In this document: in pieces, positions 51,389-61,663 of the stretch | How positions within the stretch are numbered: the first letter of the stretch is position 1 | Layout: the number at the start of each line of letters is the position of its first letter | Origin: Ferruginibacter sp. | Lineage (GTDB): Bacteria; Bacteroidota; Bacteroidia; Chitinophagales; Chitinophagaceae | Direction: 5' to 3' | Assembly: GCF_028288465.1 (NCBI RefSeq) | Contig: NZ_JAQBNR010000021.1 | Span: 248,001 to 312,000 of the forward strand | DNA: 64,000 bases | The notes under the pieces: model-generated | The model's input: only the letters and a program-made list of their open reading frames with translations | The model's database searches: none | What the model was told of the DNA's origin: nothing | Made by a program: the position numbers and the translations under genes

Positions 51389-52267
51389 TTGAAATTAGCA
51401 GCCATCGACATCGGCAGTAATGCAGCAAGGCTTTTGATAACAGAGGTCATAAAAAATGAAAAAGGCAGCGATGCGTTCAATAAGCTTAATCTTGTAAGAA
51501 TACCACTGCGCCTGGGCTTTGACGTTTTTGAATACGGTTTTATCTCCAAGGAAAAAATAGGGATGGTGTTGCAAACCATGAAGGCGTATAAACATTTATG
51601 CAATGCCTACGAGGTGGAACATATTAAAGCCTGCGCCACCAGTGCTATGCGGGATGCAAAAAACTCCGCGGATATAATCCGAAAGGTAAAGATGGAAACC
51701 TCCATTGAAATTGAAGTGATCAGCGGCGACCTCGAGGCCGGGCTGGTATATGAAAACCATGTGGCGGAAAACATGGATAAGGATCATAGTTACTTATACA
51801 TTGATGTGGGCGGAGGCAGCACAGAACTTTCGTTTTTTAGCAACGGCATTCTCACTTATAAAAAATCATTTAATATTGGCACCATCCGTTTACTTAAAAA
51901 CATGGTAACAGACAGCAACTGGGATGATATGAAAGACAATATCCGTGCAGTTACGAAAGGTCAAAAGGAAGTGGTAGCCATCGGAAGCGGCGGCAACATC
52001 AACAAAGTGTTTTCCATGAGTAAGAAAAAAGATGGCAAACCTTTATCGCTGGAATTATTGAGAGATTATTATAAAGAGCTCGGCAGTGTAACGCTGGATG
52101 AAAGAATTAACCGCTATAACTTAAGGTCAGACAGGGCTGATGTGTTGATACCTGCTATCCAGATCTACATCAATGCTATGCGATGGGCCGGAGCCGAAGC
52201 TATTTACGTACCTAAAATTGGTTTGGCAGATGGATTGATCCGGCATTTATGGGATGAGGTAAAGTAG
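51389..52267 (+). CDS. ppx: Ppx/GppA-family exopolyphosphatase
   Basis: The 292-residue protein has the ASKHA phosphatase fold: AAIDIGSNAARLLI at the start, HIKACATSAMRDAKNS, EVISGDLEAGLVY and the YIDVGGGSTELSFF loop. It lacks the C-terminal extension of the long E. coli Ppx, as is usual in this group. It removes terminal phosphates from polyphosphate or hydrolyses pppGpp. The start is TTG at 51389; an in-frame stop at 51374 leaves no upstream ATG, and the conserved DIGSN begins six residues later. It follows ppk1, and the pairing of synthesis and degradation genes is common. Confidence 0.93.
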   Translation: MKLAAIDIGSNAARLLITEVIKNEKGSDAFNKLNLVRIPLRLGFDVFEYGFISKEKIGMVLQTMKAYKHLCNAYEVEHIKACATSAMRDAKNSADIIRKVKMETSIEIEVISGDLEAGLVYENHVAENMDKDHSYLYIDVGGGSTELSFFSNGILTYKKSFNIGTIRLLKNMVTDSNWDDMKDNIRAVTKGQKEVVAIGSGGNINKVFSMSKKKDGKPLSLELLRDYYKELGSVTLDERINRYNLRSDRADVLIPAIQIYINAMRWAGAEAIYVPKIGLADGLIRHLWDEVK

Positions 52268-52381
52268 ATTGATCTGCTAAAAAGATTGCCCATCATCATT
52301 AAAACTTAATTATTTTATACCAAATTCAGATTGTTTAAATTGTAGACGCGATAAGGTTGCGATATAACATTTTAAAAAATA

Positions 52382-55300
52382 ATGTTTATATTGCACAGAC
52401 CTTTAACAGCAATTTTGTCCAACCTGCTTATGCCATTATTCCGTACTGCCCGTCACAACAAGCCTGTTTTATTATTTACGCTGATCATATTATTGTATTG
52501 CGCCAATGCAACGGCGCAACTTACTGCTGATTTTACATTGGATAAAAGTAACGGCTGTGCGCCGCTCGCCGTAAATTTTACCAATACTTCTTCGGGCGCT
52601 TCTGCTGCGGCAATTTATACCTGGGATTTTGATAATGGCAACAGTGCTTTCATTGCAAACCCCGGAGCTATTTTTATCGAAGAAAAAACATACAATGTAA
52701 CGCTCACAGTCAGTGATGGTTCCTTCACCAGTTCCAAAACAAAACAGGTTACAGTCAATACCCCTCCACTGGCAGATTTTACCGTTTCCCCGGTTAAAGG
52801 ATGTTTACCGGTGACGGTTAATTTTAATGCCACCACTACCCAGGGCAGCAATCTTTATACGTGGGATTTTGGGGATGGGAATACGCAACAAGGGTATAAT
52901 TCAGCCACGGCACATACCTACACGATTCCTCAAAAAGTAAGTGTGAGCCTGACCGTTGGTAACAGTTATGGCTGTACTAAAACTATTCAGAAAGATAACA
53001 TCCTGACTATTTTACCTGCTATCAGCGCCGTGTTCGGCGCCAGCAGAACTTTTTTGTGCAGGGTAACTGATGCTGTTGAATTTACTAATACTAGTTATGG
53101 TCCCGGCACTTTGACCTATTTGTGGGATTTTGGTGACGGCACCACTTCAACGTTCATAACACCTTCACACACCTTTAAAACCAAAGGTACTTTCACCGTA
53201 ACGTTAACCGTTACCAGTTCAGAAGGATGTGTGGCCGTTAACACGCAAAGCGGATATATTAATGTAGACAATTTTAAAACTGATTTTACGGTTCCATCAC
53301 TGATATGCCAGGGTTTTAATATTGTTTTCAATAATACCAGTACACCTATAGCCTCCACAACAGAATGGTTTGTTGATGGTGTGCCAGCCTATGCCTATTA
53401 TTATGACAATAGCTTAAACTATAATTTTGCAGTAACCGGAGCACATACCATTGAACTCAAAAATACGTTCGGCAGCTGCAGGGATTCTGCATCTAAAAAA
53501 GCGGTAATAAATGAAGTGCCCAACCTGAATGGTTTTATTACCAACAAAACGAGTGAATGCAATGCACCGGTTAAGGTTAACTTTAAAGATACCACTGCCT
53601 CTGCGGTAAAATGGGAGTGGAATTTTAATCAATATTATTTAACAGATATACAATCTGTATTGCAGGCCCCGTCGTATACCTATATCAATAATGGCGATCA
53701 TTATATTTCGTTAAGGGTTACCAACGCCGCCGGATGTACCTCCACGGCAAACCAATACGTTAGCATTACGGGGCCTTACGTAAGCATTACGTCCAACGGA
53801 ACAGCTCCAACCTGTGGCCCCTACTCTTTAAAGTTTACTACAACTAGTTCAGATTCCATTATTCAATACAACTGGAATTTTGGCGATGGAAACTTTTCGA
53901 CCGAAGCGCAACCCAGCCATCTATTTAACACTGGCGGTTACTGGCCTGTTACGCTCACCTATAAAACAAAAACCGGCTGCAGCGGCACGGCCACTTATGG
54001 AACTGTTGCCGTTTATCTGATGCCAAAAGCCAGTTTTTCAGCAGGCTCAACCACTATTTGTGGCAATTCGCCGGTAACCTTCAACGCTGTTTACCAAGGT
54101 GCAGATACCGACTATTACTGGGATTTCGGCGACAATAATTACCCTGGTTACAATTACGGAAGTTCCCCAACGCATCAATACCTTTATGACAGTACTTACA
54201 CAGTTACCCTTATTGTAGCCAACCGGGGCAATTGCCGGGATACCATCACCAGGACTAATTATATTAGAGTTTTACCACCTTTTCCCCGAATTACCAGCCA
54301 GGCAAATACCTGTGCAGGCACAAGGGGTATGGTAACATTTACCCAGGAATCGAAAAAAGCAAACACCTGGACGTGGGATTTTGGAGATGGAATTACGAAA
54401 ACATTTTTTGCGGATAGTCCATCCGTAAATCATGTGTATAACGCAACAGGAAGCTATAAAGCTGTACTTATTAATACTAATGGCCAATGCACCGTCAGAG
54501 ATTCCATATATACCAAAGTGTTACTGAAACAAACTCCATTGCTCACTGCCAGTGCAACACAAGTTTGCAGTGACGGAAATGTTCATATACAAATCAGCAA
54601 ACTTCAGAACAATCCTGCTTATCCCTCCTACGACAATCATTATAACTTTGAAAAGCTGGAATACAACGATGGCAGCGCATTCACTGGTTATATTGTCAGA
54701 GATAACGACTCAAATTATTACTGGTCAAATTCTTTTAAGGGAACATTGGGTAATTTTTCGACAAACACAACAGCTTTAAGGATCATTTTAAGGTCATCTT
54801 CCTTTCAATGCCCCGACACTACTAATTTTATACCGCTTGCAATAAAAGGTTCAAAGGCTGGCTTTGAAGTGGTGACTGATAATGTGTGTTTTAAATTGCC
54901 AATCGTTTTAAAAGATACTTCCAATACCAATAATAAAATCGTAAGCTGGCAATGGAATTTTGGTGATGGTGCAGTGGAAACAGTTGCACAAGGCGGCCTG
55001 GTGAGGCATACATACAGCAACCCTGGTTATTATTATGTAAGTCTTACTGTTGTTGATGCTTCGGGTTGCAGTACCACTACTCCATCTTACAGCCAGTATG
55101 TTACAGTGAACGGTCCTAAAGCTGCATTCTACCCTTCTACCAGCAATACTTACATTACGCTGCCGGTTTATTTTTATAACAATACCAATAACTATAACAG
55201 CAACAATACACAATACAAATGGCAATTTGGCGATGGCATTTCTTCCACCGACTACTCTCCGCAACATACCTATCAACGTCCCGGCCAGTTCACTGTACAA

Positions 55301-56860
55301 TTAATAACCACCAATCCTGACACCGGTTGTACTGATACCACTTCGCAGGTTATTATTGTGAGCAATTTTATACCAATATTTACTTTTGATAAAATGTATT
55401 TAACCGGGGCTGGCTGCCCGCCTGTTTTGGTAAAAATGACTAACAACTCCACCAGCTATACTTCAGTAAAATGGGATTTTGGAGATGGCACTTCTGCCGA
55501 TAACTTAAATTACCCTGGTCATATCTATGAGCAACCGGGCAAATACATCATCACGCTGTATGTATATGGACCCAGTGGCCTAACCGGCACGTTCAAAGAT
55601 TCGCTGCTGATTAAGCTGCCACAAGGGGGTATTAAAACAAATAAAAACGAAGGCTGCATTGGTTTAACGCCCACATTTACCATCACCACAAAAAATGCGC
55701 TATCATATGTATGGGATTATGGGGACGGCACCATTGTTAGCAACGGCAACCTTACTACAAATCACCAGTACAATCATCCCGGCAGTTTTATACCGTTGAT
55801 GGTACTCACAGATTCCAATGGCTGCAGCGCATTTACTCCTCTTGCAGATACTATTCTGGTTCACCCTGACCCCGTTATAAAAATCATTCCCCAGGATCCA
55901 AGGATTTGCCGGGGGCAGCAATTAGATATTACCGCTTCCGGAGGTTCATTTTACTCCTGGTCGCCGGCGGTTGGTTTAAGCAATGCATCCATCGCCTCAC
56001 CTGCGACAAGCCCGTCCGTTACCACCACTTATACTGTTACAGTAAAAGATAATACCGGATGTTCATCCAGCGCTGCACAAAAAATTACTGTTGTTCAACC
56101 TGGCAAATTAACTGCCGGCAGCAATGCTGCCGTTTGCCTTGGCAAGTCCATCCAAATGAACATTGCCGGCGCCGCATTTTACCAATGGATCAACAATACC
56201 GCCGGCTTAAGCAATACTGCCATTAGTAACCCGGTAGCAAGCCCTTTACAAACTACTTCATATACTGTAACCGGAACGGACGAATATAAATGCTTTAGTG
56301 ATACAGCAATAATAAAGATTGCGGTTTTAGCACTACCCACAGTTAGTGTTGCGCAGGTGCCGGACATTTTGCTGGGCACTCAAATACCACTGAACAGTAC
56401 AAGCAGCAGCGACGTAATTACATGGAACTGGATGCCTGCCGATTACCTCAGTTGCAGCGACTGCCCATCGCCGGTGAGTACACCACTGGCACAAAAAAAT
56501 TATACCCTCACTGTAACAAACAGCAACGGATGTAGTGCATCTGCAGAGGTAATACTTAAACTGCAATGCCAGGAAAACAGGGTATTTATTCCTGCGGCCT
56601 TCTCGCCCAATGGGGATGGCAAAAATGATGTATTCAACATCAGAGGCATTTCGGTGGTGAAGCATTTGATCGTTTACAATCGTTGGGGGTCGACGGTATT
56701 TGAGCGCCATAATTTTATCGCGAGCGAACGGTCTGCAGGCTGGGATGGGACTTTCAGGGGTGAGCCTTTACCTGTTGGTACCTATGCCTACTTTGCTCAA
56801 ATGGAATGCCCGTCCGGAGGGTCATTTAACCGGAATGGCACAGTAGTTTTGGTGAGATAA
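52382..56860 (+). CDS. Giant PKD-repeat surface protein with T9SS type B sorting domain
   Basis: The 1492-residue protein has a signal sequence; the ATG at 52382 or the one at 52430 (M17), which gives a more typical leader ending in NATAQ, may be the start. About eleven PKD-type repeats follow, recognised by WDFGDG or its variants (YTWDFGDG, YLWDFGDG, YNWNFGDG, YYWDFGD, WTWDFGDG, WQWNFGDG, YKWQFGDG, VKWDFGDG, YVWDYGDG), spaced about 85-100 residues. The C-terminus has the gliding-motility-associated domain: FIPAAFSPNGDGKNDVF, VYNRWGSTVFE, GWDGTFRGEPLPVGTYAYF. This sends it through type IX secretion to the surface. Adhesion or matrix function is likely but not shown. No partner type B anchor gene (SprF/PorP-like) lies next to it. 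Confidence 0.93.
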   Translation: MFILHRPLTAILSNLLMPLFRTARHNKPVLLFTLIILLYCANATAQLTADFTLDKSNGCAPLAVNFTNTSSGASAAAIYTWDFDNGNSAFIANPGAIFIEEKTYNVTLTVSDGSFTSSKTKQVTVNTPPLADFTVSPVKGCLPVTVNFNATTTQGSNLYTWDFGDGNTQQGYNSATAHTYTIPQKVSVSLTVGNSYGCTKTIQKDNILTILPAISAVFGASRTFLCRVTDAVEFTNTSYGPGTLTYLWDFGDGTTSTFITPSHTFKTKGTFTVTLTVTSSEGCVAVNTQSGYINVDNFKTDFTVPSLICQGFNIVFNNTSTPIASTTEWFVDGVPAYAYYYDNSLNYNFAVTGAHTIELKNTFGSCRDSASKKAVINEVPNLNGFITNKTSECNAPVKVNFKDTTASAVKWEWNFNQYYLTDIQSVLQAPSYTYINNGDHYISLRVTNAAGCTSTANQYVSITGPYVSITSNGTAPTCGPYSLKFTTTSSDSIIQYNWNFGDGNFSTEAQPSHLFNTGGYWPVTLTYKTKTGCSGTATYGTVAVYLMPKASFSAGSTTICGNSPVTFNAVYQGADTDYYWDFGDNNYPGYNYGSSPTHQYLYDSTYTVTLIVANRGNCRDTITRTNYIRVLPPFPRITSQANTCAGTRGMVTFTQESKKANTWTWDFGDGITKTFFADSPSVNHVYNATGSYKAVLINTNGQCTVRDSIYTKVLLKQTPLLTASATQVCSDGNVHIQISKLQNNPAYPSYDNHYNFEKLEYNDGSAFTGYIVRDNDSNYYWSNSFKGTLGNFSTNTTALRIILRSSSFQCPDTTNFIPLAIKGSKAGFEVVTDNVCFKLPIVLKDTSNTNNKIVSWQWNFGDGAVETVAQGGLVRHTYSNPGYYYVSLTVVDASGCSTTTPSYSQYVTVNGPKAAFYPSTSNTYITLPVYFYNNTNNYNSNNTQYKWQFGDGISSTDYSPQHTYQRPGQFTVQLITTNPDTGCTDTTSQVIIVSNFIPIFTFDKMYLTGAGCPPVLVKMTNNSTSYTSVKWDFGDGTSADNLNYPGHIYEQPGKYIITLYVYGPSGLTGTFKDSLLIKLPQGGIKTNKNEGCIGLTPTFTITTKNALSYVWDYGDGTIVSNGNLTTNHQYNHPGSFIPLMVLTDSNGCSAFTPLADTILVHPDPVIKIIPQDPRICRGQQLDITASGGSFYSWSPAVGLSNASIASPATSPSVTTTYTVTVKDNTGCSSSAAQKITVVQPGKLTAGSNAAVCLGKSIQMNIAGAAFYQWINNTAGLSNTAISNPVASPLQTTSYTVTGTDEYKCFSDTAIIKIAVLALPTVSVAQVPDILLGTQIPLNSTSSSDVITWNWMPADYLSCSDCPSPVSTPLAQKNYTLTVTNSNGCSASAEVILKLQCQENRVFIPAAFSPNGDGKNDVFNIRGISVVKHLIVYNRWGSTVFERHNFIASERSAGWDGTFRGEPLPVGTYAYFAQMECPSGGSFNRNGTVVLVR

Positions 56861-57137
56861 AATCAGTTCCTGTTTCAAATACTTAATCAATAATAATCCA
56901 TCGCAACAGTCCGCGGGTTACTGCATTCTTTAATTTTTTATTTATCTGCAAGCACGTGCTTGTAAAAAGCCTTCCTGATTTCAACGTTGGTTTGCGATGA
57001 TTTTTTATAAATATTCTCTACATTTACACCGGCGATCATTCCCGGATTTGTTTTATTCTAACGCAGAGTCAATTCCTTCCTTCGCTCACGACTAAGCAAT
57101 AATTCACAACAGCAGTTAAAAATCCACACGCAAACAA

Positions 57138-57953
57138 ATGAGCGCAGAAACAGAATACAAAAAAGTAACCACCAATACACTTCAGAAAATGAAAGCAGCA
57201 GGAGAAAAAATCTCCATGATTACTGCCTACGATTATTCATTCGCAAAATTATTTGACTCGGCAGGCATTGATGTCATTTTAGTTGGCGATAGTGCCAGCA
57301 ATGTAATGGCCGGCCATGCCACTACCCTTCCTATAACCCTTGATCAAATGATTTATCATGCACAAAGCGTTGTAAGGGCAAGGGAAAGGTGTCTTGTGGT
57401 CGTAGATCTACCTTTCGGTTCCTATCAATCCAACTCTGATATCGCCCTCGCATCTGCCATCCGCATCATGAAGGAAAGCGGCGCCCACACAGTAAAGCTG
57501 GAAGGCGGCGAGGAAATCATTGACTCCGTAAAAAAGATCGTCAGTGCCGGCATACCTGTAATGGGGCACCTCGGTTTAACGCCCCAGTCCATCAATAAAT
57601 TTGGCTCTTACGTAGTAAGGGCTACTGAAGACACCGAAGCCGAAAAATTAAAAAAAGACGCCCTTATTTTACAGGAAGCCGGCTGCTTTGGCATCGTACT
57701 CGAAAAAATTCCGGCGATATTGGCGAAAGAAGTGTCGGAAAGTTTACACATACCAACCATTGGCATTGGCGCGGGCGGTGATTGCGACGGACAGGTGCTG
57801 GTAATGCATGATATGCTTGGCATTAACACGGAATTTAAGCCGCGTTTTTTACGCAGGTATTTAAATCTGGATGAGCAGATAACAGGTGCCATCAAACAGT
57901 ATGTGTCAGATATTAAAACCAAAGATTTCCCTAACGAAAATGAACAGTATTAA
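57138..57953 (+). CDS. panB: 3-methyl-2-oxobutanoate hydroxymethyltransferase
   Basis: PanB adds a hydroxymethyl group from 5,10-methylene-THF to alpha-ketoisovalerate, the first step of pantothenate synthesis. The 271-residue protein shows [32 protein letters not shown] (split across the metal site), the DLPFGSYQ loop, VKLEGGEE and [11 protein letters not shown], and [21 protein letters not shown]. All conserved acidic metal ligands appear intact. It lies in the same direction as panC but about 9 kb away, with its own upstream spacer of 277 bases. Confidence 0.96.
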   Translation: MSAETEYKKVTTNTLQKMKAAGEKISMITAYDYSFAKLFDSAGIDVILVGDSASNVMAGHATTLPITLDQMIYHAQSVVRARERCLVVVDLPFGSYQSNSDIALASAIRIMKESGAHTVKLEGGEEIIDSVKKIVSAGIPVMGHLGLTPQSINKFGSYVVRATEDTEAEKLKKDALILQEAGCFGIVLEKIPAILAKEVSESLHIPTIGIGAGGDCDGQVLVMHDMLGINTEFKPRFLRRYLNLDEQITGAIKQYVSDIKTKDFPNENEQY

Positions 57954-58035
57954 TATGTGTTCTGTCAATATCTCCTGAACTATTGACAAGCATTTTCTAT
58001 CTAAATATTTACAACATCTGCGCACAGTTCAAATT

Positions 58036-58043
58036 TATTTTTG
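58036..58043 (+). promoter_or_regulatory. -7 promoter box of the TonB receptor gene
   Basis: TATTTTTG is an exact TAnnTTTG match, 36 bases before the ATG at 58079. No TTG at 19-21 bases was found. Confidence 0.4.
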
Positions 58044-58078
58044 TTAAGCTGTCCCGCGCCTGTTTCCAAAAATAATTT

Positions 58079-59980
58079 ATGAAAAGCATTCTTTTCTTCA
58101 TTTGCATATTAATTACTACTAACCTTGCCGCTCAAATAATTGAGTTAAATCCGATCACCGTTACGGCTGCCAGAACTCCTCAAAAAGCAAGTGAAACCGG
58201 GCGCTCCATTACAGTAATGGAGGGTAAAATATTTAACCAGTTAAGTGTACACTCCATTGATGAGTTATTAAAATACATTCCAGGTGTTGAAGTACAGTCG
58301 CGGGGGCCGATGGGCGCCCAGAGCGATATCGTATTAAGAGGTGGCACTTTTCAACAGGTATTGGTATTATTGGATGGTATTAAGGTAAACGACCCAATCA
58401 CCGGGCACTTTTCATCTTATGTTCCCATTGCGCCGTATGAGATTGAACGCATAGAAGTATTACGCGGCCCCGCTGCCGCAGTTTATGGTGCCGAGGCTGT
58501 TGGCGGAGTCATCAACATCATTACCAAAACCTTCAACAAGTTGGTGAAAGAAAAAAGTAACCACGAAAACATCGGTGTTTCGCTGGGGCAATATGGTTTG
58601 GTAAATGGAACAGCGGGATGGCATGGCACCGGGCAAAAATTAAATGGTTCAATAGGTGTACTAAGTAACAATACATCGGGCCAGCTTTTAAGAGGCAGTA
58701 ACCGGGGCTATATTCATAACCATACTTTTAGCGGTTCAGTGGCCATGGCATTAAAAAACAACTGGCAGCTGGCCTTACGCAGCAGTTACGATACCAGGGA
58801 TTTTGCAGCACAAAATTTCTACACCACTTTTAAAAGTGATACCGCCACAGAAAGGGTAAACACCTGGTGGAACCAGGCCCAGTTAAAGCAACAGTCAAAA
58901 AAACACAGTCAGCAACTGGATGTATTGTATAAAAACACCAGCGATCATTATGTTTATAATGCCGCTTCAGCCGCCAATGACAACCGCTCTCATTTACTGT
59001 TGTTACAATATGTGTATGCACAAAAATTAAGTGAACATTTTAATCTAAACACTGGTATGCAGCTCGATAAAAGGTTCATCATTTCCAACGATCGCGGCAA
59101 TCATGCAACCGCTCATGGCGCTTTGTTTGCAACAGGTGTGTACTCAAAAAACCGGGTCAAAATTTCACCCGGCTTAAGGTTAGACAAAGATGGAAATTAT
59201 GGAACGGCGCTTTTGCCGCAGTTAAGCGCTTCCTGGCAGTTATCAAATATAACATTGCGTGCCAACACTGGCAGAAGTATCCGTGGCGGCGACTTTACGG
59301 AGCGGTACAACAATTACAACAAAAGTTTTGTAAGTGGAGGCAGCATTGGCAATCCTGATCTTACCACAGAAAATGCCTGGAGCTACGAAGCAGGCGCAGA
59401 CCTTATTTTAAACAATCGTTTTAAAGCAAGCGCCACTGGCTTTTACAGAAACCAGCACAATGTGATTGACTTTGTAACCACCCCTTACAGCGACATGCCA
59501 AGAAAAGAAAATCTTTCGCCAACCGGTACCTATGCATTGGCAAAAAATATCAAAAAAGTAAAAACATCCGGTGTGGAAATTGAGCTGACCTACGAACAAG
59601 CATTTAGCCGGCAGCAGCACTTGTATATCAATGCGGGCATTACTTTCCTGCATTCGGTCAGCACAGACCCCGTGCCATCTTTTTATATAATATCCCACGC
59701 GAAAACACTCATGCAGTCAACTTTTTTATACCAGTATAAAAAAGCCAGTCTATCCGCTAACATGGTGTACAAAAACAGGGGCGCTCTTAACGCTCCGGCC
59801 ATCAACGCGGCTATTTCAAGCAACTATTTTTTACTTAACTCAAAACTCAGTTATATGCTGTACCGGAAATTACAGTTATTCATTGCTTCCAACAATATTA
59901 CCAACATCAAATACAGCGATTTGCTGGGAAGCATTATGCCACGCAGATGGACAACTGCCGGCGTAAACATTGATCTTTAA
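58079..59980 (+). CDS. TonB-dependent receptor, BtuB-like
   Basis: The 633-residue protein has a signal peptide ending near NLAAQ, a TonB-box-like stretch, and a plug domain (about 35-150) with ELLKYIPGVEVQSRGPMGAQ, VLVLLDGIKVNDP and IERIEVLRGPAAAVYGAEAVGG. The rest is a 22-strand barrel pattern closing with the C-terminal RRWTTAGVNIDL. Length and plug sequence fit the BtuB group of vitamin B12 and related receptors rather than the much longer SusC group. No cobalamin riboswitch fits in the 125-base upstream gap and no btuCDF genes are near, so the ligand is open. Probably transcribed alone. Confidence 0.92.
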   Translation: MKSILFFICILITTNLAAQIIELNPITVTAARTPQKASETGRSITVMEGKIFNQLSVHSIDELLKYIPGVEVQSRGPMGAQSDIVLRGGTFQQVLVLLDGIKVNDPITGHFSSYVPIAPYEIERIEVLRGPAAAVYGAEAVGGVINIITKTFNKLVKEKSNHENIGVSLGQYGLVNGTAGWHGTGQKLNGSIGVLSNNTSGQLLRGSNRGYIHNHTFSGSVAMALKNNWQLALRSSYDTRDFAAQNFYTTFKSDTATERVNTWWNQAQLKQQSKKHSQQLDVLYKNTSDHYVYNAASAANDNRSHLLLLQYVYAQKLSEHFNLNTGMQLDKRFIISNDRGNHATAHGALFATGVYSKNRVKISPGLRLDKDGNYGTALLPQLSASWQLSNITLRANTGRSIRGGDFTERYNNYNKSFVSGGSIGNPDLTTENAWSYEAGADLILNNRFKASATGFYRNQHNVIDFVTTPYSDMPRKENLSPTGTYALAKNIKKVKTSGVEIELTYEQAFSRQQHLYINAGITFLHSVSTDPVPSFYIISHAKTLMQSTFLYQYKKASLSANMVYKNRGALNAPAINAAISSNYFLLNSKLSYMLYRKLQLFIASNNITNIKYSDLLGSIMPRRWTTAGVNIDL

Positions 59981-59993
59981 AAATGTTGTTGGG

Positions 59994-60014
59994 CCGGGCC
60001 AGGAAGCTTTGTGG
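59994..60014. repeat. Dispersed intergenic repeat, copy 2
   Basis: CCGGGCCAGGAAGCTTTGTGG matches the stretch at 32253-32273 in 19 of 21 positions. It directly follows the TonB receptor stop and continues with GCCGCATTGGCGTCGCAC, which shows weaker similarity to the first copy. Confidence 0.5.
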
Positions 60015-60118
60015 TGCCGCATTGGCGTCGCACTCTTTTACAGTAAATTTTTATTGAGCTTTACCAAAGCGTGTAAAGTACAAGTAATAGCATCTGCAAA
60101 TCAACAACTTTACAATCG

Positions 60119-60126
60119 TAACTTTG
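60119..60126 (+). promoter_or_regulatory. -7 promoter box of the aldehyde dehydrogenase gene
   Basis: TAACTTTG, an exact TAnnTTTG match, lies 13 bases before the ATG at 60140, giving a leader of about 10 nt. Confidence 0.45.
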
Positions 60127-60139
60127 TAAAAAATAGTTT

Positions 60140-61663
60140 ATGCAATTCCTTTCTCAATTACAAGTACAGCAAAAAAATAAAGGCGTATCAACCGGAACAA
60201 AATGGCTTTCATCAAAAGGCGCGGCCATAGATTCCTATTCTCCCGTGGATGGCCAATTAATTGCCTCCGTAAAAAGTGCAGATAAAGAAAGTTATGAAGC
60301 TGTTGTACAACAGGCACAAACTGCTTTCGCAGAGTGGAGAACCTGGCCGGCGCCCAAACGCGGCGACATCGTCCGCCAGATTGGTGAAGAATTAAGGTTA
60401 CAAAAACATGCGCTTGGCCAATTGGTAAGTTACGAAATGGGCAAGAGTTTACAGGAAGGTTTGGGCGAAGTACAGGAAATGATTGACATCTGTGATTTTG
60501 CCGTTGGATTAAGCCGCCAGCTGCACGGATTAACCATGCATAGCGAAAGACCGGGCCACAGGATGTATGAACAATATCATCCGTTAGGCATCGTCGGCAT
60601 CATCTCCGCTTTCAATTTCCCGGTTGCAGTCTGGAGCTGGAATACCATGCTGGCATGGGTTTGCGGAGATGTTTGCATCTGGAAGCCCAGCGAAAAAACA
60701 CCTTTGTGTGCTATTGCCTGTCAGAATATTACTGCAAAAGTTTTCAAGAAGAACAATGTACCTGAAGGTGTAAATAATTTAATTGTCGGCGACAGAATTG
60801 TTGGTGAATGGATGAGCAATGACTCCCGCATTGCGCTTGTTTCCGCTACAGGAAGCACAAGAATGGGCAAAGCAGTTTCAGCCGCCGTGGCAGGAAGGCT
60901 CGGCCGGAGTTTGCTGGAACTGGGCGGTAACAACGCCATTATTATTTCAAAAGATGCGGACCTTGACATGGCATTGATCGGTGCCGCTTTTGGTGCAGTA
61001 GGTACAGCAGGACAACGCTGCACCTCCACCCGCAGGCTCATCATTCACGAAAAAGTGTACAATAAATTTAAAGATAAATTAGTGCATGCCTACGGGCAGT
61101 TAAAGATCGGCGATCCTTTGAATGAAAAAAATCATGTAGGTCCGTTGATTGATACCATGGCCGTTGAAATGTATAAAGATGCCATTGAAAAATGCAAGGC
61201 CGAAGGTGGTAATTTTGTTGTAGAAGGCGGCGTATTAAAAGGCAAGGGCTATGAAAGTGGGTGTTATGTAAAGCCTTGTATCGCCGAAGCAAAAAACAGT
61301 TACGCCATCGTACAGCATGAAACCTTTGCTCCTATTTTATACCTCATGAAATACAAAACACTGGAAGAAGCCATCGCCATGCAGAATGGTGTACCACAAG
61401 GGCTATCATCGGCCATTATGACCAACAACCTAAGGGAAGCAGAACAATACCTTTCTGCAGCAGGCAGCGATTGCGGTATCGCCAACGTAAACATCGGCAC
61501 TTCAGGTGCTGAAATCGGCGGTGCTTTTGGCGGCGAAAAAGAAACCGGCGGTGGAAGGGAAAGCGGCAGCGATGCCTGGAAAGTGTACATGCGCAGGCAA
61601 ACCAATACCATCAACTACACAGATAAATTACCGCTGGCACAGGGAATTAAGTTTGATTTATAA
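60140..61663 (+). CDS. ALDH7-family aldehyde dehydrogenase, probable L-aminoadipate-semialdehyde dehydrogenase
   Basis: The 507-residue enzyme has the aldehyde dehydrogenase core with NAD-binding FNFPVAVWSWN and WKPSEKTPL, the general base E260 in LELGGNN and the catalytic Cys294 in GTAGQRCTS. The segment SGAEIGGAFGGEKETGGGRESGSDAWKVYMRRQTNTINY is diagnostic of the ALDH7 (antiquitin) branch, which oxidises L-2-aminoadipate 6-semialdehyde in lysine breakdown. It acts in the cytosol. The next gene is ornithine aminotransferase, which makes a related semialdehyde, so both probably serve amino-acid catabolism. They are separated by a 366-base spacer with repeats, so a shared operon is doubtful. 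Confidence 0.93.
   Translation: MQFLSQLQVQQKNKGVSTGTKWLSSKGAAIDSYSPVDGQLIASVKSADKESYEAVVQQAQTAFAEWRTWPAPKRGDIVRQIGEELRLQKHALGQLVSYEMGKSLQEGLGEVQEMIDICDFAVGLSRQLHGLTMHSERPGHRMYEQYHPLGIVGIISAFNFPVAVWSWNTMLAWVCGDVCIWKPSEKTPLCAIACQNITAKVFKKNNVPEGVNNLIVGDRIVGEWMSNDSRIALVSATGSTRMGKAVSAAVAGRLGRSLLELGGNNAIIISKDADLDMALIGAAFGAVGTAGQRCTSTRRLIIHEKVYNKFKDKLVHAYGQLKIGDPLNEKNHVGPLIDTMAVEMYKDAIEKCKAEGGNFVVEGGVLKGKGYESGCYVKPCIAEAKNSYAIVQHETFAPILYLMKYKTLEEAIAMQNGVPQGLSSAIMTNNLREAEQYLSAAGSDCGIANVNIGTSGAEIGGAFGGEKETGGGRESGSDAWKVYMRRQTNTINYTDKLPLAQGIKFDL

Noticed and set aside
52382..56860. PKD repeats as possible DNA-level tandem repeats
   Set aside because: The repeats are similar only in protein sequence; the DNA has diverged too much to count as a tandem array.
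57954..58078. Cobalamin riboswitch ahead of the BtuB-like receptor
   Set aside because: The gap is only 125 bases, too short for this riboswitch, and no B12-box-like sequence was seen.
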